64,000 bases of DNA from Scytonema sp. UIC 10036 (GCF_009725235.1 NZ_WJFC01000025.1:34927-98926), one strand, 5' to 3'; positions 53,974-63,120 are shown, counted from the stretch's first letter. A program made the numbers and translations. The notes: generated by a model from the sequence alone, not told the origin.

Positions 53974-55605
53974 GTGAGCGTAAATCAATTAGCGCATGAA
54001 CAACTATCTACTACTAACTCCGGTCAAAATTTAGAGACGGATGTCCTGGTGATTGGTGGCGGTCCCGCAGGTACTTGGGCAGCTTGGAGTGCAGCAACCC
54101 GTGGAGCAAAAGTCGTTTTGGTAGATAAGGGTTACTGCGGTACAAGTGGTGCCGCCGCCGCTTCAGGGAATGGTGTGTGGTATATTCCACCAGATCCGGA
54201 ACAACGCGAATCAGCAATGGCAAGTCGGGAGGCGATGGGAGGATTTCTCGCCAATCGCCATTGGATGACTCGCGTTCTAGACCGAACTTATGACAACATT
54301 AATTCACTGGCAGATTGGGGTTATCCGTTCCGAGTTGATAATAACGGAGTTGCGATCCGTCGCTCTTTGCAAGGTCCGGATTATATGCGCTTCATGCGGA
54401 AAAAGATTAAGCAAGCAGGAGTGAAAATTTTAGACAACAGTCCAGCTTTAGAGCTGCTTGTAGACGCAGAAGGTACTGTTGCGGGCGCATTGGTTATTAA
54501 TCGCCAATCTGGAGAACGCTGGAAAGTCCGAGCAGGGGCAGTTATCATTGCGACAGGAGGTTGTGCTTTCTTAAGTAAGGCTCTCGGCTGCAATGTGCTG
54601 ACTGGAGACGGTCTGTTAATGGCTGCAGAAGTTGGTGCAGACTTCTCTGGTATGGAGTTCTCTAATGCTTATGCTATTTCTCCTAGTTTTTCCTCTGTCA
54701 CCAAAACTCGTTACTATGACTGGGCATCCTTTACCTACGAGGATGGCACAGTCATAGAAGGCGCAGGCTCTAAGCGCGGTCGCTCTGTCATTGCCAAAAC
54801 TTTGCTGACTCAGCCAGTTTATGCCCGCCTTGACCAAGGTGTCGATGAAGAAACGAAGGCATGGATGCGGGCATCTCAGCCTAACTTTTTTGTTGTCTTC
54901 GATCGCGCTGGAATTGACCCCTTTACCCAACGCTTCCCCATCACTTTGCGCTTAGAAGGAACTGTGCGCGGTACGGGAGGAATTCGGATTATAGATGACA
55001 CCTGCGCCACTTCAGTGAGAGGGCTTTACGCTGCGGGAGATGCCGCAACTAGAGAGCTAATCTGTGGTGGATTCACAGGTGGAGGTAGCCACAATGCAGC
55101 TTGGGCAATGTCCTCTGGCTACTGGTCCGGTCAGTCAGCAGCTACCTATGCTTTGAGTTTGGGAGAGAAAGCAACGCAGCGCAAGGTACGAGGAGTGGGT
55201 GAGGTCGGATTGCAGAGTGCAGGAAACCGTGCTTTATCTCCAGATGACGCGATTTCAGCAGTTCAAGCTGAGGTTTTTCCCTACGATCGCAATTTATTCC
55301 GTACTGCATCAGGCTTAAGCGCATCTCTAGAGAAACTCGATCACCTTTGGCAAGAGATCCGCAACAGCCAAATTCCTACCGATAACCAAGTTATCCGCAT
55401 ACGGGAAGCTGCGGCGATGGTCGCCACCGCCCGTTGGATGTACAACAGTGGTTTGCAACGTCAAGAAACCAGGGGAATGCATAAACGGATGGATTACCCC
55501 CAGCAAGACCCCAAGCAGCAGTATCGATTGTTGAGTGGAGGGTTAGACAAGATTTGGGTCAAACCTGAACCAGCAGTTGCAAGTAAGGAATTAGTTGCAG
55601 TTTGA
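53974..55605 (+). CDS. FAD-dependent oxidoreductase (fumarate reductase/AprA-like flavoprotein)
   Basis: A 543-residue flavoprotein from a GTG start preceded by AAGGGGTAAAGC. The N-terminal dinucleotide motif DVLVIGGGPAGTWAAWSAAT is followed by VVLVDKGYCGTSGAAAASGN, and the returning motif is GLYAAGDAATRELICGGFTG near residue 350. The overall layout matches the FAD_binding_2 family (succinate dehydrogenase, fumarate reductase, adenylylsulfate reductase alpha). No iron-sulfur partner is adjacent. It probably heads the gene set to 61 kb and may dehydrogenate a sulfur-containing or organic acid substrate. Substrate unknown. Confidence 0.88.
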   Translation: MSVNQLAHEQLSTTNSGQNLETDVLVIGGGPAGTWAAWSAATRGAKVVLVDKGYCGTSGAAAASGNGVWYIPPDPEQRESAMASREAMGGFLANRHWMTRVLDRTYDNINSLADWGYPFRVDNNGVAIRRSLQGPDYMRFMRKKIKQAGVKILDNSPALELLVDAEGTVAGALVINRQSGERWKVRAGAVIIATGGCAFLSKALGCNVLTGDGLLMAAEVGADFSGMEFSNAYAISPSFSSVTKTRYYDWASFTYEDGTVIEGAGSKRGRSVIAKTLLTQPVYARLDQGVDEETKAWMRASQPNFFVVFDRAGIDPFTQRFPITLRLEGTVRGTGGIRIIDDTCATSVRGLYAAGDAATRELICGGFTGGGSHNAAWAMSSGYWSGQSAATYALSLGEKATQRKVRGVGEVGLQSAGNRALSPDDAISAVQAEVFPYDRNLFRTASGLSASLEKLDHLWQEIRNSQIPTDNQVIRIREAAAMVATARWMYNSGLQRQETRGMHKRMDYPQQDPKQQYRLLSGGLDKIWVKPEPAVASKELVAV

Positions 55606-55804
55606 TTTACAGCTATTTTCTGGTAAATGAACTACATCTTTTTTATCTCACGCAAAGGCGAGGCAGCGCTAGCTTGTGGTTACCACCAGTTGAAGCGCCT
55701 GCCGTCGCAAAGGCGCAAAAGAATTAAGAGTGTGGTCTAAATAAGTGAAAACCGCTGTAACAAAGACAGCAAGCAAAAAGCAATTACGAAGAGGTCTGAA
55801 TTAC

Positions 55805-55898
55805 AATCCCAAATCTAAAATCCCAAATCTAAAATCCCAAATCCAAAATCCAAAATCCAAAATCCAAAATCCAAAATCCAAAATCCAAAATCCAAAAT
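55805..55898. repeat. Heptameric tandem repeat array (CAAAATC)
   Basis: About 13 units of CAAAATC and CCAAATC variants, ending AAAATGGTATGA ten bases before the next start codon. Such short tandem repeats vary in number between strains. The preceding 55606-55804 shows no gene. Confidence 0.9.
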
Positions 55899-55908
55899 GG
55901 TATGACCT

Positions 55909-56775
55909 ATGAGCTTAAGCAGTCAAGTTATAGACAGACCGATTTCTAAGGATTTGCCCTACGTAGAGGCTAACCTCAATTACTTAGTCCCAATGGCAGA
56001 AAGACCTGTCAACTACACCTATGAACCGCCATCAGGGATTCCCAGACATAACGGAACTTATCAGACACACAGGCTGCCAATTTATAATGCTCGCTCCATC
56101 TCAGAAAATATCTCGCTAGATAGAGAAGGCTTTGCCTTGAAAGAGCATAATACCAGTGTGCGGGACTTTTATGACGAAGACGAAGTGCGCCATGTTTACT
56201 ACGCAGAAGCAGAGCAATTATTGAAAGACGTAACGGGTGCAACTCAAGTAGTGATATTTGACCATACTCTTCGTAATGCTCAAAGGACGAAGCCAGGAGA
56301 GAATGATATTAAAGAACCTGCCAAACGCGTACACAACGACTTCACTGCCAAATCCGGCTATACTCGCGCCCGCTTGGAATTAGCAGCACGGGGTATCGAT
56401 AATATTGACGAGCTATTGCAACAACGGTTTGCCATCATCAATGTTTGGCGGGCGATCGCTTCACCCATTCAAGAATCACCATTAGCAGTGTGTGACGCGC
56501 AAAGTATTGCACCAACAGACCTTGTAGCGACTGACCTTGTTTATCGGCATCGCGTTGGTGAAACTTATGCGATCGTATACAATCCAAGACATCAGTGGTT
56601 TTATTTTCCGCAAATGCACAGAAACGAGGCACTATTTATTAAGTGTTTCGATTCTGCAGAAGATGGACGCGCACGTTTTGCGGGTCATACGGCATTTAAC
56701 GATCCGACAAGCCCACCAGACGCTCCTCCACGGGAAAGTATCGAACTGCGAACATTCGTGTTTTATCCCGCATAG
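55909..56775 (+). CDS. CmcJ/NvfI-family oxidoreductase-like protein, intact
   Basis: A 288-residue protein. Family features are VRDFYDEDEVRHVYYAEAEQ, VVIFDHTLRNAQRTKPGEN, the strongly conserved VHNDFTAKSGYTRARLELA, FAIINVWRAIASPIQESPLA and WFYFPQMHRNEALFIKCFDS. Homologues include 2-oxoglutarate-related or unusual oxygenase/isomerase enzymes of secondary metabolism (CmcJ, AsaB, NvfI). The gene overlaps no neighbour and is followed after 9 bases by TauE, so it is co-transcribed. An intron-split relative is at 23776-26783. Reaction not known. Confidence 0.85.
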   Translation: MSLSSQVIDRPISKDLPYVEANLNYLVPMAERPVNYTYEPPSGIPRHNGTYQTHRLPIYNARSISENISLDREGFALKEHNTSVRDFYDEDEVRHVYYAEAEQLLKDVTGATQVVIFDHTLRNAQRTKPGENDIKEPAKRVHNDFTAKSGYTRARLELAARGIDNIDELLQQRFAIINVWRAIASPIQESPLAVCDAQSIAPTDLVATDLVYRHRVGETYAIVYNPRHQWFYFPQMHRNEALFIKCFDSAEDGRARFAGHTAFNDPTSPPDAPPRESIELRTFVFYPA

Positions 56776-56784
56776 TTATAGCGG

Positions 56785-57594
56785 ATGCTTCACTCAACAA
56801 TGCTAAGTACCATTACTCCCCAACTCTTAACCCTTCCCCATACCTTACTTCTTTTCAGTACTGCTTTCATCGCAGGCGGATTAAATGCTGTAGCGGGTGG
56901 TGGTAGCTTTATTACCTTTCCAGCACTCATTTTTACAGGTGTGCCGCCAGTTGTAGCAAATGCTACGAATAACACTGCTATATGGGTAGCTGCTTTAGCA
57001 AGTGCTGGAGCTTATCGTAAAGATTTGGGCATCAAGCGGCAAGTTTTTTTGCTTTTGTGTGGCATAAGTCTAGTTGGTGGTGTTATCGGCTCCTTAATTT
57101 TGTTGTATACTTCAGCAGATTTTTTTAAAAAACTGATCCCCTATTTATTACTGCTGGCAACATTAATATTTACTTTTGGTGACTCTTTCAAGAGATGGCT
57201 TCAGAATCAGAACCAGAAATCATCTCCTGAGTCGGTACCTTTATGGAATTTGGTGTTGGCTCAACTCGCGATCGCTATCTATGGGGGTTTCTTCGGTGCG
57301 GGGTTGGGGATTTTAATGCTAGCCACCTTATCGTTTTTAGGTATCAAAAGTATTCATACTATAAATGCCTTTAAAACGTTTTTAGGGAGTTGTGTGAATG
57401 GGATTGCGATCGTCCCGTTTATTTTTGCAGGTGTCATTGCTTGGCAGCAAGCGATTTTGATGGCTGTGGGTGGTTCTTTGGGAGGCTATGTAAGTGCTCA
57501 TTATGCGCGTCAACTAGACCCCCAAATGATTCGCAGATTTGTCATAATCGTTGCTTTTAGCATGACTATTTACTTTTTTATTTATGACCAATAA
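56785..57594 (+). CDS. TauE/SafE-family sulfite exporter, second member
   Basis: A 269-residue membrane protein with about eight helices: LLLFSTAFIAGGLNAVAGGG and VPPVVANATNNTAIWVAALA in the first half, AIAIYGGFFGAGLGILMLAT and INAFKTFLGSCVNGIAIVPF in the second. These are the paired TauE signature loops. A second ATG at 56800 could be the true start. Differs clearly from the 26995 protein. Positioned in a gene set with possible sulfur-releasing enzymes, it would export sulfite or another sulfur anion. Confidence 0.9.
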   Translation: MLHSTMLSTITPQLLTLPHTLLLFSTAFIAGGLNAVAGGGSFITFPALIFTGVPPVVANATNNTAIWVAALASAGAYRKDLGIKRQVFLLLCGISLVGGVIGSLILLYTSADFFKKLIPYLLLLATLIFTFGDSFKRWLQNQNQKSSPESVPLWNLVLAQLAIAIYGGFFGAGLGILMLATLSFLGIKSIHTINAFKTFLGSCVNGIAIVPFIFAGVIAWQQAILMAVGGSLGGYVSAHYARQLDPQMIRRFVIIVAFSMTIYFFIYDQ

Positions 57595-57695
57595 CCAATG
57601 ACAAATGACAGCCCTGACTCGTTAACTTTAATTGTGCCGACTTAGTTAAATTTTTCAGATTTTGTTGTGTCATGCGATCGCAAGGAGGATGGGTT

Positions 57696-58643
57696 TTGAA
57701 AATCATTCTACCTGTAGAACTGGCTGCTGATATCGAGCCACTGTTACCTTCAGATGTTACCTATGTGCGTGTAGACAGTGATGGTAACTTTGAAGGCGAT
57801 CCACGGGACGCTGAAGTTTATCTCAACGGGTTCAAGTTGAAAAATACTACCCTGCATACAGTACTAGCAGCAGCGCCTGGAATTCGTTGGCAGCATACTC
57901 CAAGTTCTGGCGTGAATCATATCCTCACGCCCACTTTTTTAAAACATGATATAGTTCTTACCAATGGTTCAGGAGTTCATGCCATTTCTATGGCGGAATT
58001 TGTGCTGAACTTCATGCTTTATCATGCTAAAAAAGTCCAAAAATTACAAGAGTTACAGTTTAGTCACTATTGGTATAAGTGGTTGGAACTGGAAGAATTG
58101 TACAAAAAGACTCTGTTAATTATTGGTACGGGAAATATTGGTAGAGAAATTGCTCTGCGTGCGAAAGCCTTTGGAATGCGGATTTGGGGTAGCCGCCGCC
58201 ATCCCGAACCATTACCAAACTTTGACAAAATAGTTGGTGTCAATGAGTGGCGATCGCTTCTTCCAGAGGCAGATTATATAGTCATTGCTACACCTCTCAC
58301 ACCAGAAACCAAAGGCTTAATTGATGTAGAAGCATTACGGTTAATGCGTCCAAGTGCTTATTTAATTAATATTGCTCGCGGTGCAATTGTGGATGAATCG
58401 GCATTGCTAACCGCTTTAGGGGAAGGTTGGATTGCAGGTGCTGGATTAGACACCTTTGAAACAGAACCATTACCGCCAGAAAGCCCTTTTTGGTCTTTAC
58501 CTAATGTATTTATTACTCCTCATTGTTCAGCACTTACACCACAATTGCGCCAACGTATCGTGGCATTATTTATTGACAATTTGACACGATATCGCAACGG
58601 TCAACCCTTACGCAATGTTGTAGATAAAACAGTAGGTTATTAG
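57696..58643 (+). CDS. D-2-hydroxyacid dehydrogenase
   Basis: About 315 residues from a TTG at 57696. I prefer it to the ATG at 57672 because a full AAGGAGG lies 7 bases upstream (57682-57688) and because KIILPVELAADIEPLL is the natural start. The NAD motif LLIIGTGNIGREIALRAKAF, catalytic Arg in NIARGAIVDESAL, Glu in GLDTFETEPLP and His in FITPHCSALT are all present. It reduces a 2-oxoacid to the D-hydroxyacid, or the reverse. 101 bases after TauE, in the same orientation. The substrate might be a sulfonated or thio-substituted acid, by inference only. Confidence 0.88.
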   Translation: MKIILPVELAADIEPLLPSDVTYVRVDSDGNFEGDPRDAEVYLNGFKLKNTTLHTVLAAAPGIRWQHTPSSGVNHILTPTFLKHDIVLTNGSGVHAISMAEFVLNFMLYHAKKVQKLQELQFSHYWYKWLELEELYKKTLLIIGTGNIGREIALRAKAFGMRIWGSRRHPEPLPNFDKIVGVNEWRSLLPEADYIVIATPLTPETKGLIDVEALRLMRPSAYLINIARGAIVDESALLTALGEGWIAGAGLDTFETEPLPPESPFWSLPNVFITPHCSALTPQLRQRIVALFIDNLTRYRNGQPLRNVVDKTVGY

Positions 58644-58719
58644 GGCTTGAAATACTGCCTTGAAAAAGGGAGCGGGGAGCGTTCAACAATTACAGTTTAC
58701 TTCTAACAATGGTACACCT

Positions 58720-58920
58720 ATGTTTCATGAAATAGAAAGAGAATTGTCAGATGAAGAACCTTGGTCATTTAGATATCAGTCAAAATTACCAAATCATCTT
58801 CAGTTACTAGTGGAGCAAGAACAGGGAAGACAAGATGTCTGGGAATTACCAGATAAAGAACCATTAGCAAAGAAACCAAAATTAAGCCATACAACTCACA
58901 ACTCATGGAGTAAATCATGA
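58720..58920 (+). CDS. Small acidic/basic hypothetical protein coupled to the ferritin-like pair
   Basis: About 66 residues from ATG 58720 (MFHEIERELSDEEPWSFRYQ); a longer frame from a TTG at 58660 is possible. Charged, no membrane segment, tail KKPKLSHTTHNSWSKS. I do not recognise the family. Its stop overlaps the start of the first ferritin-like gene by 4 bases (ATGA), so it is translated together with it. It could be a small partner or chaperone of those enzymes. Confidence 0.6.
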   Translation: MFHEIERELSDEEPWSFRYQSKLPNHLQLLVEQEQGRQDVWELPDKEPLAKKPKLSHTTHNSWSKS

Positions 58921-59756
58921 CAGCAACCTTAACCCGTCAGGCTTGGACAGTTGAATTTGAAACAGAAACTATCGATAGATTAATTGATAAACACGCTCCC
59001 CACATTCCTAAAAAGCGGTTGCAAGAAGCAAAGCCCATTCAGACAGAAGAGGAACTGGAAAATTTTTACCACTTTCGTATTGGAGGTGCAGCCCATGACT
59101 TATTCATTGTTCAAGTTTGTGCAAAGGTAATTAACCAAATTCCCGATCCTGAATTGCAGTTATTTTTAAGTCGTCAAGTGGGAGATGATGGCGCACACGC
59201 TGAAAATACCCGCAGGCGTGTAGAGGCATTATTTGGTCATGACCCCATTGAGGATATTCAAAAGCAAGTGCAAAAACACTGGGACTTTATGGAGGATTTG
59301 CCGATTCGTAATTGGTTCGGTTTTTTAGCCTTTGAGTTACATTATGAACATCATATTGTTGCCACTGCCATTTTAAATCGGCGTTTGTCACGGCTATACG
59401 ATCCAGCATCGACAAGTTTTGCCGTAGAGAGAATTATCCCAGACGAAGCCTTTCATCGTGTGGGAGTGGTGGAATGGTGGCAGCGTAAATTTGACAAAGC
59501 TTCGCCTACTGAAAAAGCTGAGCTAGTGGAACAGGTACTAGCAGTAGATGAAGAAGCTCAACGTCGGCGGAATACTTATCTCAAAGAACACGGACAGATT
59601 ACCCGTCGCGCCCTTGGTATTGAAGTTGAGGGTTCAGATTTAATTTATGATGCTTGGCGGCGAGAAGTACTTGCTTACTTCTTCAATATCCCTGAGACAA
59701 AGCTCCCAAAACTTGTCAGTATTAACGATGAAACATCTCTGGTATCCAATAGTTAA
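58917..59756 (+). CDS. Ferritin-like putative diiron protein, first of tandem pair
   Basis: A 279-residue mainly helical, soluble protein. Potential metal ligands cluster in three places: DDGAH at 90-94, ELHYEHH at 140-146 and DEAFHR at 176-181, spaced like the E...ExxH...E...ExxH pattern of ferritin-like diiron proteins. Other conserved segments are NFYHFRIGGAAHDLFIVQV and YDAWRREVLAYFFNIPETK. Its neighbour at 59768 shares all of these. I do not recognise a named enzyme. An oxygen-activating diiron role in organosulfur or aromatic metabolism is a hypothesis from motif and context. Coupled by ATGA to the small upstream protein. Confidence 0.75.
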   Translation: MTATLTRQAWTVEFETETIDRLIDKHAPHIPKKRLQEAKPIQTEEELENFYHFRIGGAAHDLFIVQVCAKVINQIPDPELQLFLSRQVGDDGAHAENTRRRVEALFGHDPIEDIQKQVQKHWDFMEDLPIRNWFGFLAFELHYEHHIVATAILNRRLSRLYDPASTSFAVERIIPDEAFHRVGVVEWWQRKFDKASPTEKAELVEQVLAVDEEAQRRRNTYLKEHGQITRRALGIEVEGSDLIYDAWRREVLAYFFNIPETKLPKLVSINDETSLVSNS

Positions 59757-59767
59757 AAGGCACTTGT

Positions 59768-60571
59768 ATGACTGTAGCTTTAACTCGGACTTGGAATGTA
59801 GAATTTGAAAAAGAAACTCTGAATAAACTGATTAGCAAGCACGCACCTCACGTCCCCTTGACTCGCGAACATGGTAGTCGTCCCCCACAAACACAAGAGG
59901 AAAAAGAAAATTTTTACCAATACTGGGCGGCTACAGGTGGACACGACTTGTCTATTGTGCAGGCTGCTAGCAAAGCAATCTCGTTGATTCCCGATCCTGA
60001 CTTGCATTTAATTTTGAGCAGACAAATTGGCGATGATGGCGCACATGCGATCGCTTTTCGAGAACGAATTATTGCTTTGACTGGACGCGATCCTATTGAT
60101 GATATCCGCAGGGAAGCCGAACGTCATTGGGAATTTTTAGAAGATGTCCCCTACCGGAACTGGCTGGGGTTCGTTGCTTGGGAGTTTCACTACGAGCATC
60201 ATATTTTACCTCAAGTTTGGTTTAATAAACTCACATCACAAATTGGTGATGCTGTTTTGGCTGAACAAAGTAGCGAAAGATTCACCGATGATGAAGCAAT
60301 TCACCGCGTAACGATCGCCAATTGGTGGCGCAAAAAGTTTGAGCAAGCTTCACCTGATGAACGGGCTGAACTTGCAGCAAAATTGTTAGAACTGGACGAA
60401 GAAATTCAGCAAAGACGTGCTGCTTACATCAAACAGCGCTGGCTGGATGCAGAAACCTTCAATGGGGCTAATATTGAAGGGATAGAACCAGTTTACGATG
60501 CTTGGCGCAAAGAAGTCATTTCTAACCTGTTGAATATTCCCAATCCTCAACTGACTTCTATTAATCAGTAG
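59768..60571 (+). CDS. Ferritin-like putative diiron protein, second of tandem pair
   Basis: A 267-residue paralogue of the 58917 protein, 11 bases downstream. The same potential ligands are kept: DDGAH at 89-93, EFHYEHH at 139-145 and DEAIHR at 175-180, and NFYQYWAATGGHDLSIVQA parallels the first copy. Retention of every candidate ligand in both suggests that both are active, perhaps as a heterodimer in the manner of paired diiron oxygenase subunits. The ends differ more than the cores. Function unknown. Followed by a sulfonate-binding protein remnant. Confidence 0.75.
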   Translation: MTVALTRTWNVEFEKETLNKLISKHAPHVPLTREHGSRPPQTQEEKENFYQYWAATGGHDLSIVQAASKAISLIPDPDLHLILSRQIGDDGAHAIAFRERIIALTGRDPIDDIRREAERHWEFLEDVPYRNWLGFVAWEFHYEHHILPQVWFNKLTSQIGDAVLAEQSSERFTDDEAIHRVTIANWWRKKFEQASPDERAELAAKLLELDEEIQQRRAAYIKQRWLDAETFNGANIEGIEPVYDAWRKEVISNLLNIPNPQLTSINQ

Positions 60572-60632
60572 GTTAAGTGGATAAAATTCAATTTCCCCCC
60601 TTTATAAGGCTGCGGTGTAAACACAAGTTAGA

Positions 60633-60720
60633 TTTACCCCACCCTAACCCTCCCCTTGGAAAGGGGAGGGAACTAGAAATTCAATTTCCCCCCTTTCCAA
60701 GGGGGGACTAAGGGGGGTAA
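60633..60720. repeat. C/G-rich hairpin repeat, copy 1
   Basis: Contains CCCCTTGGAAAGGGGAGGG and CCCCCCTTTCCAAGGGGGG, strong hairpins typical of cyanobacterial dispersed repeats. A related copy in inverted orientation lies at 63139-63227. The two flank 2.4 kb with a methyltransferase and the sulfate-binding protein gene. Confidence 0.88.
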
Positions 60721-60734
60721 ATATAACGCTAGAA

Positions 60735-61067
60735 AGCCCAAGCTTTTACTATGCTTCTCCAGATTTTATCCGCAACCATCCAGATATTGTTAAAATAATT
60801 TTGCAAGAGCTAGAAAAGGCTGGTTCTTGGTCTAGAAACAACTATCAAGATTCTGCCAAGCTACTGTCTAAGTTGTATAAAATAAATTTAGCAACAATGG
60901 AAACTGTTGAAAAGCGTGGTGGTCAACGTCAAGTATTACCCGTAACTGATGATGTTCTGAGTGGATTGCAACGCATGGCAGATACCTTCTACGAACTAAA
61001 AGTTATTCCCAAAAAAATTGATGTCAAGGATAAAAATTACAACTGGGTTTCTGACCAGAAGTGGTAA
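60735..61067 (+). pseudogene. C-terminal fragment of an SsuA-type binding protein
   Basis: A 110-codon frame without its own start reads SPSFYYASPDFIRNHPDIVK, then LSKLYKINLATMETVEKRGG and VLSGLQRMADTFYELKVIPK. This is the last third of the sulfonate-binding protein family. The hairpin repeat immediately upstream replaces the rest. It ends the plus-strand gene set, so an intact binding protein may once have been part of that operon. Confidence 0.8.
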
Positions 61068-61104
61068 AATTGTTGCTTACCGTCAAAGGATTAACCACTA
61101 TTAA

Positions 61105-61770
61105 TTACCGCTTACGTGCTAAAGTCAGTCCATCTGCAATAGGGAGCAAACTCAAGTCTATACGGTTGTCTTGAGACAGCTTGTTGTTGAAATCTCTGAT
61201 AGCTATAGTAGCTGAGTCTTGTACGGCTGGTTGGATAACACGTCCAGACCAAAGCACATTATCAATCACAATTAATCCACCCGGTCGAACTAATTGCAGC
61301 ACTAGATCGTAATAATGAGGGTAATTTTCTTTATCAGCATCAATAAAGGCAAAGTCAAAAGATTCTGCCTGACCATGTGCTAATAAATTCTCTAAACTTT
61401 CTATTCCAGGAGCAAGCCGCAGCTCGATTTTGTGTGCTACTCCTGCCTGCTGCCAGTATCGACGGGCAACAGATGTAAACTCTTCACTGATATCACATAC
61501 TACAATTTTACCATCTTCTGGCAGTGCCAAAGCCACACTGAGAGAACTGTATCCTGTAAAAACTCCCACTTCCAAAGTTTTTTTTGCACCAATCAGTTTA
61601 GCTAAAAAAGCTAAAAATTGCCCTTGTTCGGGAGCAACCTGCATATTTGCGCGAGGATAGCAGGCTGTTTCTTCTCGTAGTTGAAAGAGTATCTCTGGTT
61701 CCCGGAGTGAGACAGATAGAAGATATTCGTAAAGACCATCTGTCCAATTGAACCTTTTTCCAGTAGACAT
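61105..61770 (-). CDS. Class I SAM-dependent O-methyltransferase (CCoAOMT-like)
   Basis: A 221-residue enzyme: N-terminal NWTDGLYEYLLSVSLREPEI, QVAPEQGQFLAFLAKLIGAK, motif I TLEVGVFTGYSSLSVALALP, acidic VVCDISEEF and the metal-site FDFAFIDADKENYPHYYDLV, then GGLIVIDNVLWSGRV. These fit cation-dependent caffeoyl-CoA O-methyltransferase-like enzymes, which methylate catechol groups using Mg2+. Reads leftward, opposite to the sulfur genes on both sides. Substrate unknown. Confidence 0.92.
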   Translation of the reverse strand: MSTGKRFNWTDGLYEYLLSVSLREPEILFQLREETACYPRANMQVAPEQGQFLAFLAKLIGAKKTLEVGVFTGYSSLSVALALPEDGKIVVCDISEEFTSVARRYWQQAGVAHKIELRLAPGIESLENLLAHGQAESFDFAFIDADKENYPHYYDLVLQLVRPGGLIVIDNVLWSGRVIQPAVQDSATIAIRDFNNKLSQDNRIDLSLLPIADGLTLARKR

Positions 61771-61872
61771 AGCGCTTGTTTATTCTAAAGAAAAATAACT
61801 TTTAGTTAAAAAAAATGACTCATTGACTTATATTAACACAAAAATACGGTAGTTAAATAAACATACCGGAAT

Positions 61873-63120
61873 ATGTGTGGGGGCAATTTGATGAGCAAGT
61901 GGCAACGGACAAAAAAACCAGGAACTGATTGGATAAGGGAATTTCAGACCTATTTTGTTAAAGCTTTGCAGGCGATCGGACAATGGAGCCGTAAAGCAGG
62001 AAAAAAATGGTTAAACAGATATTCTCTTGGAGGCTTTTTGAGCCTTTTTTTAGTAGGAACTACCTTGAGCGTAGTGGTTGCTGCTTCCAATACAAGTATT
62101 AGCAATCCTTCAGGAGCGATTCACTCTGGAAACAGTCACAATCTTATCGCTCAACAGAAGAATATTAAACTTAACCTTGTTTCCTTCTCTGTCACCAAAG
62201 CTGCACATGACAAGATTATTCCCCGATTTGTCGAAAAGTGGAAAAAAGAGCGGCAGCAAAATATTACCTTTCAGCAAAGTTATGGTGCTTCTAGTCCTCA
62301 AGCTCTTGCAGTGATTGAGAGAGGATTGGAAGCTGATGTCGTCCATCTATCTCTTGCTCCCGATATTCAAAAGATTGAACGAGCAGGATTGATCCAACCG
62401 GGCTGGGAAAAAGAGTTTCAGAACAACAGTATCGTCAGCAAATCTGTTGTCGCAATTGTAACTCGTCAGGGCAATCCTAAAGGCATCAAAACATGGGAAG
62501 ACTTAGCAAACAAGGGAGTCAATGTGATGACACCCAATCCCATAACCTCTGGTAGCGCACGTTGGAACTTTTTAGCATTTTGGAATGCAGCTATTAAAGC
62601 TGGAAGGGACGAGTCTAAAGCATTAGACTTTGTTAGCAATATTTATAAAAATACTCCTAATTTGCCAGAAAGTGCTCGTAACGCAACTGATGCCTTTTTC
62701 AAGGGGGGTGAAGGGGATGCTCTAATTACTTATGAAAATGAAGTGATTTTGAAGGCTCTCAGCAGTGAAAAACCTTCATACTTTATTCCTGATGTCAATT
62801 TCTCAATTGATAACCCAGTTGCTATTGTTGATAAAAATGTAGACAAGCACGGTAACCGTGAAGTGGCAGAAGCATTCATTCAGTATTTGTATACTCCAGA
62901 AGCTCAGCAGATATTTGCCGAAACTGGTTATCGACCAATAGATTCAAGCGTAGCACAGAAAAAGGAGTTTGTTAATAAATACCCTCGGCTAAAAAGTTTG
63001 GCAACAACTAATGACTATGGCGGTTGGGCTGCAATTCAGAAAAAGTTTTTTGATGATGACGGCATTTTTGCTAAAATTATCAGTAACATCAATACAAGTG
63101 CCAACAAAAGCTTGCATTAA
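61873..63120 (+). CDS. sbp: Sulfate ABC transporter substrate-binding protein
   Basis: A 415-residue exported binding protein. Its N-terminus is unusual: about 50 residues precede the hydrophobic segment LGGFLSLFLVGTTLSVVVAA. The mature domain has NIKLNLVSFSVTKAAHDKII, AVIERGLEADVVHLSLAPDI, IKTWEDLANKGVNVMTPNPI, SGSARWNFLAFWNAAIKAG and the sulfate-type ending NREVAEAFIQYLYTPEAQQI. These are hallmarks of Sbp/CysP proteins. The permease (CysT/CysW) and ATPase (CysA) genes are not in the window. A second ATG at 61891 is possible. Confidence 0.92.
   Translation: MCGGNLMSKWQRTKKPGTDWIREFQTYFVKALQAIGQWSRKAGKKWLNRYSLGGFLSLFLVGTTLSVVVAASNTSISNPSGAIHSGNSHNLIAQQKNIKLNLVSFSVTKAAHDKIIPRFVEKWKKERQQNITFQQSYGASSPQALAVIERGLEADVVHLSLAPDIQKIERAGLIQPGWEKEFQNNSIVSKSVVAIVTRQGNPKGIKTWEDLANKGVNVMTPNPITSGSARWNFLAFWNAAIKAGRDESKALDFVSNIYKNTPNLPESARNATDAFFKGGEGDALITYENEVILKALSSEKPSYFIPDVNFSIDNPVAIVDKNVDKHGNREVAEAFIQYLYTPEAQQIFAETGYRPIDSSVAQKKEFVNKYPRLKSLATTNDYGGWAAIQKKFFDDDGIFAKIISNINTSANKSLH

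Noticed and set aside
55805..55898. Repeat array considered as a CRISPR
   Set aside because: Units are only seven bases with no unique spacers; it is a short tandem repeat. No cas genes are in the window.
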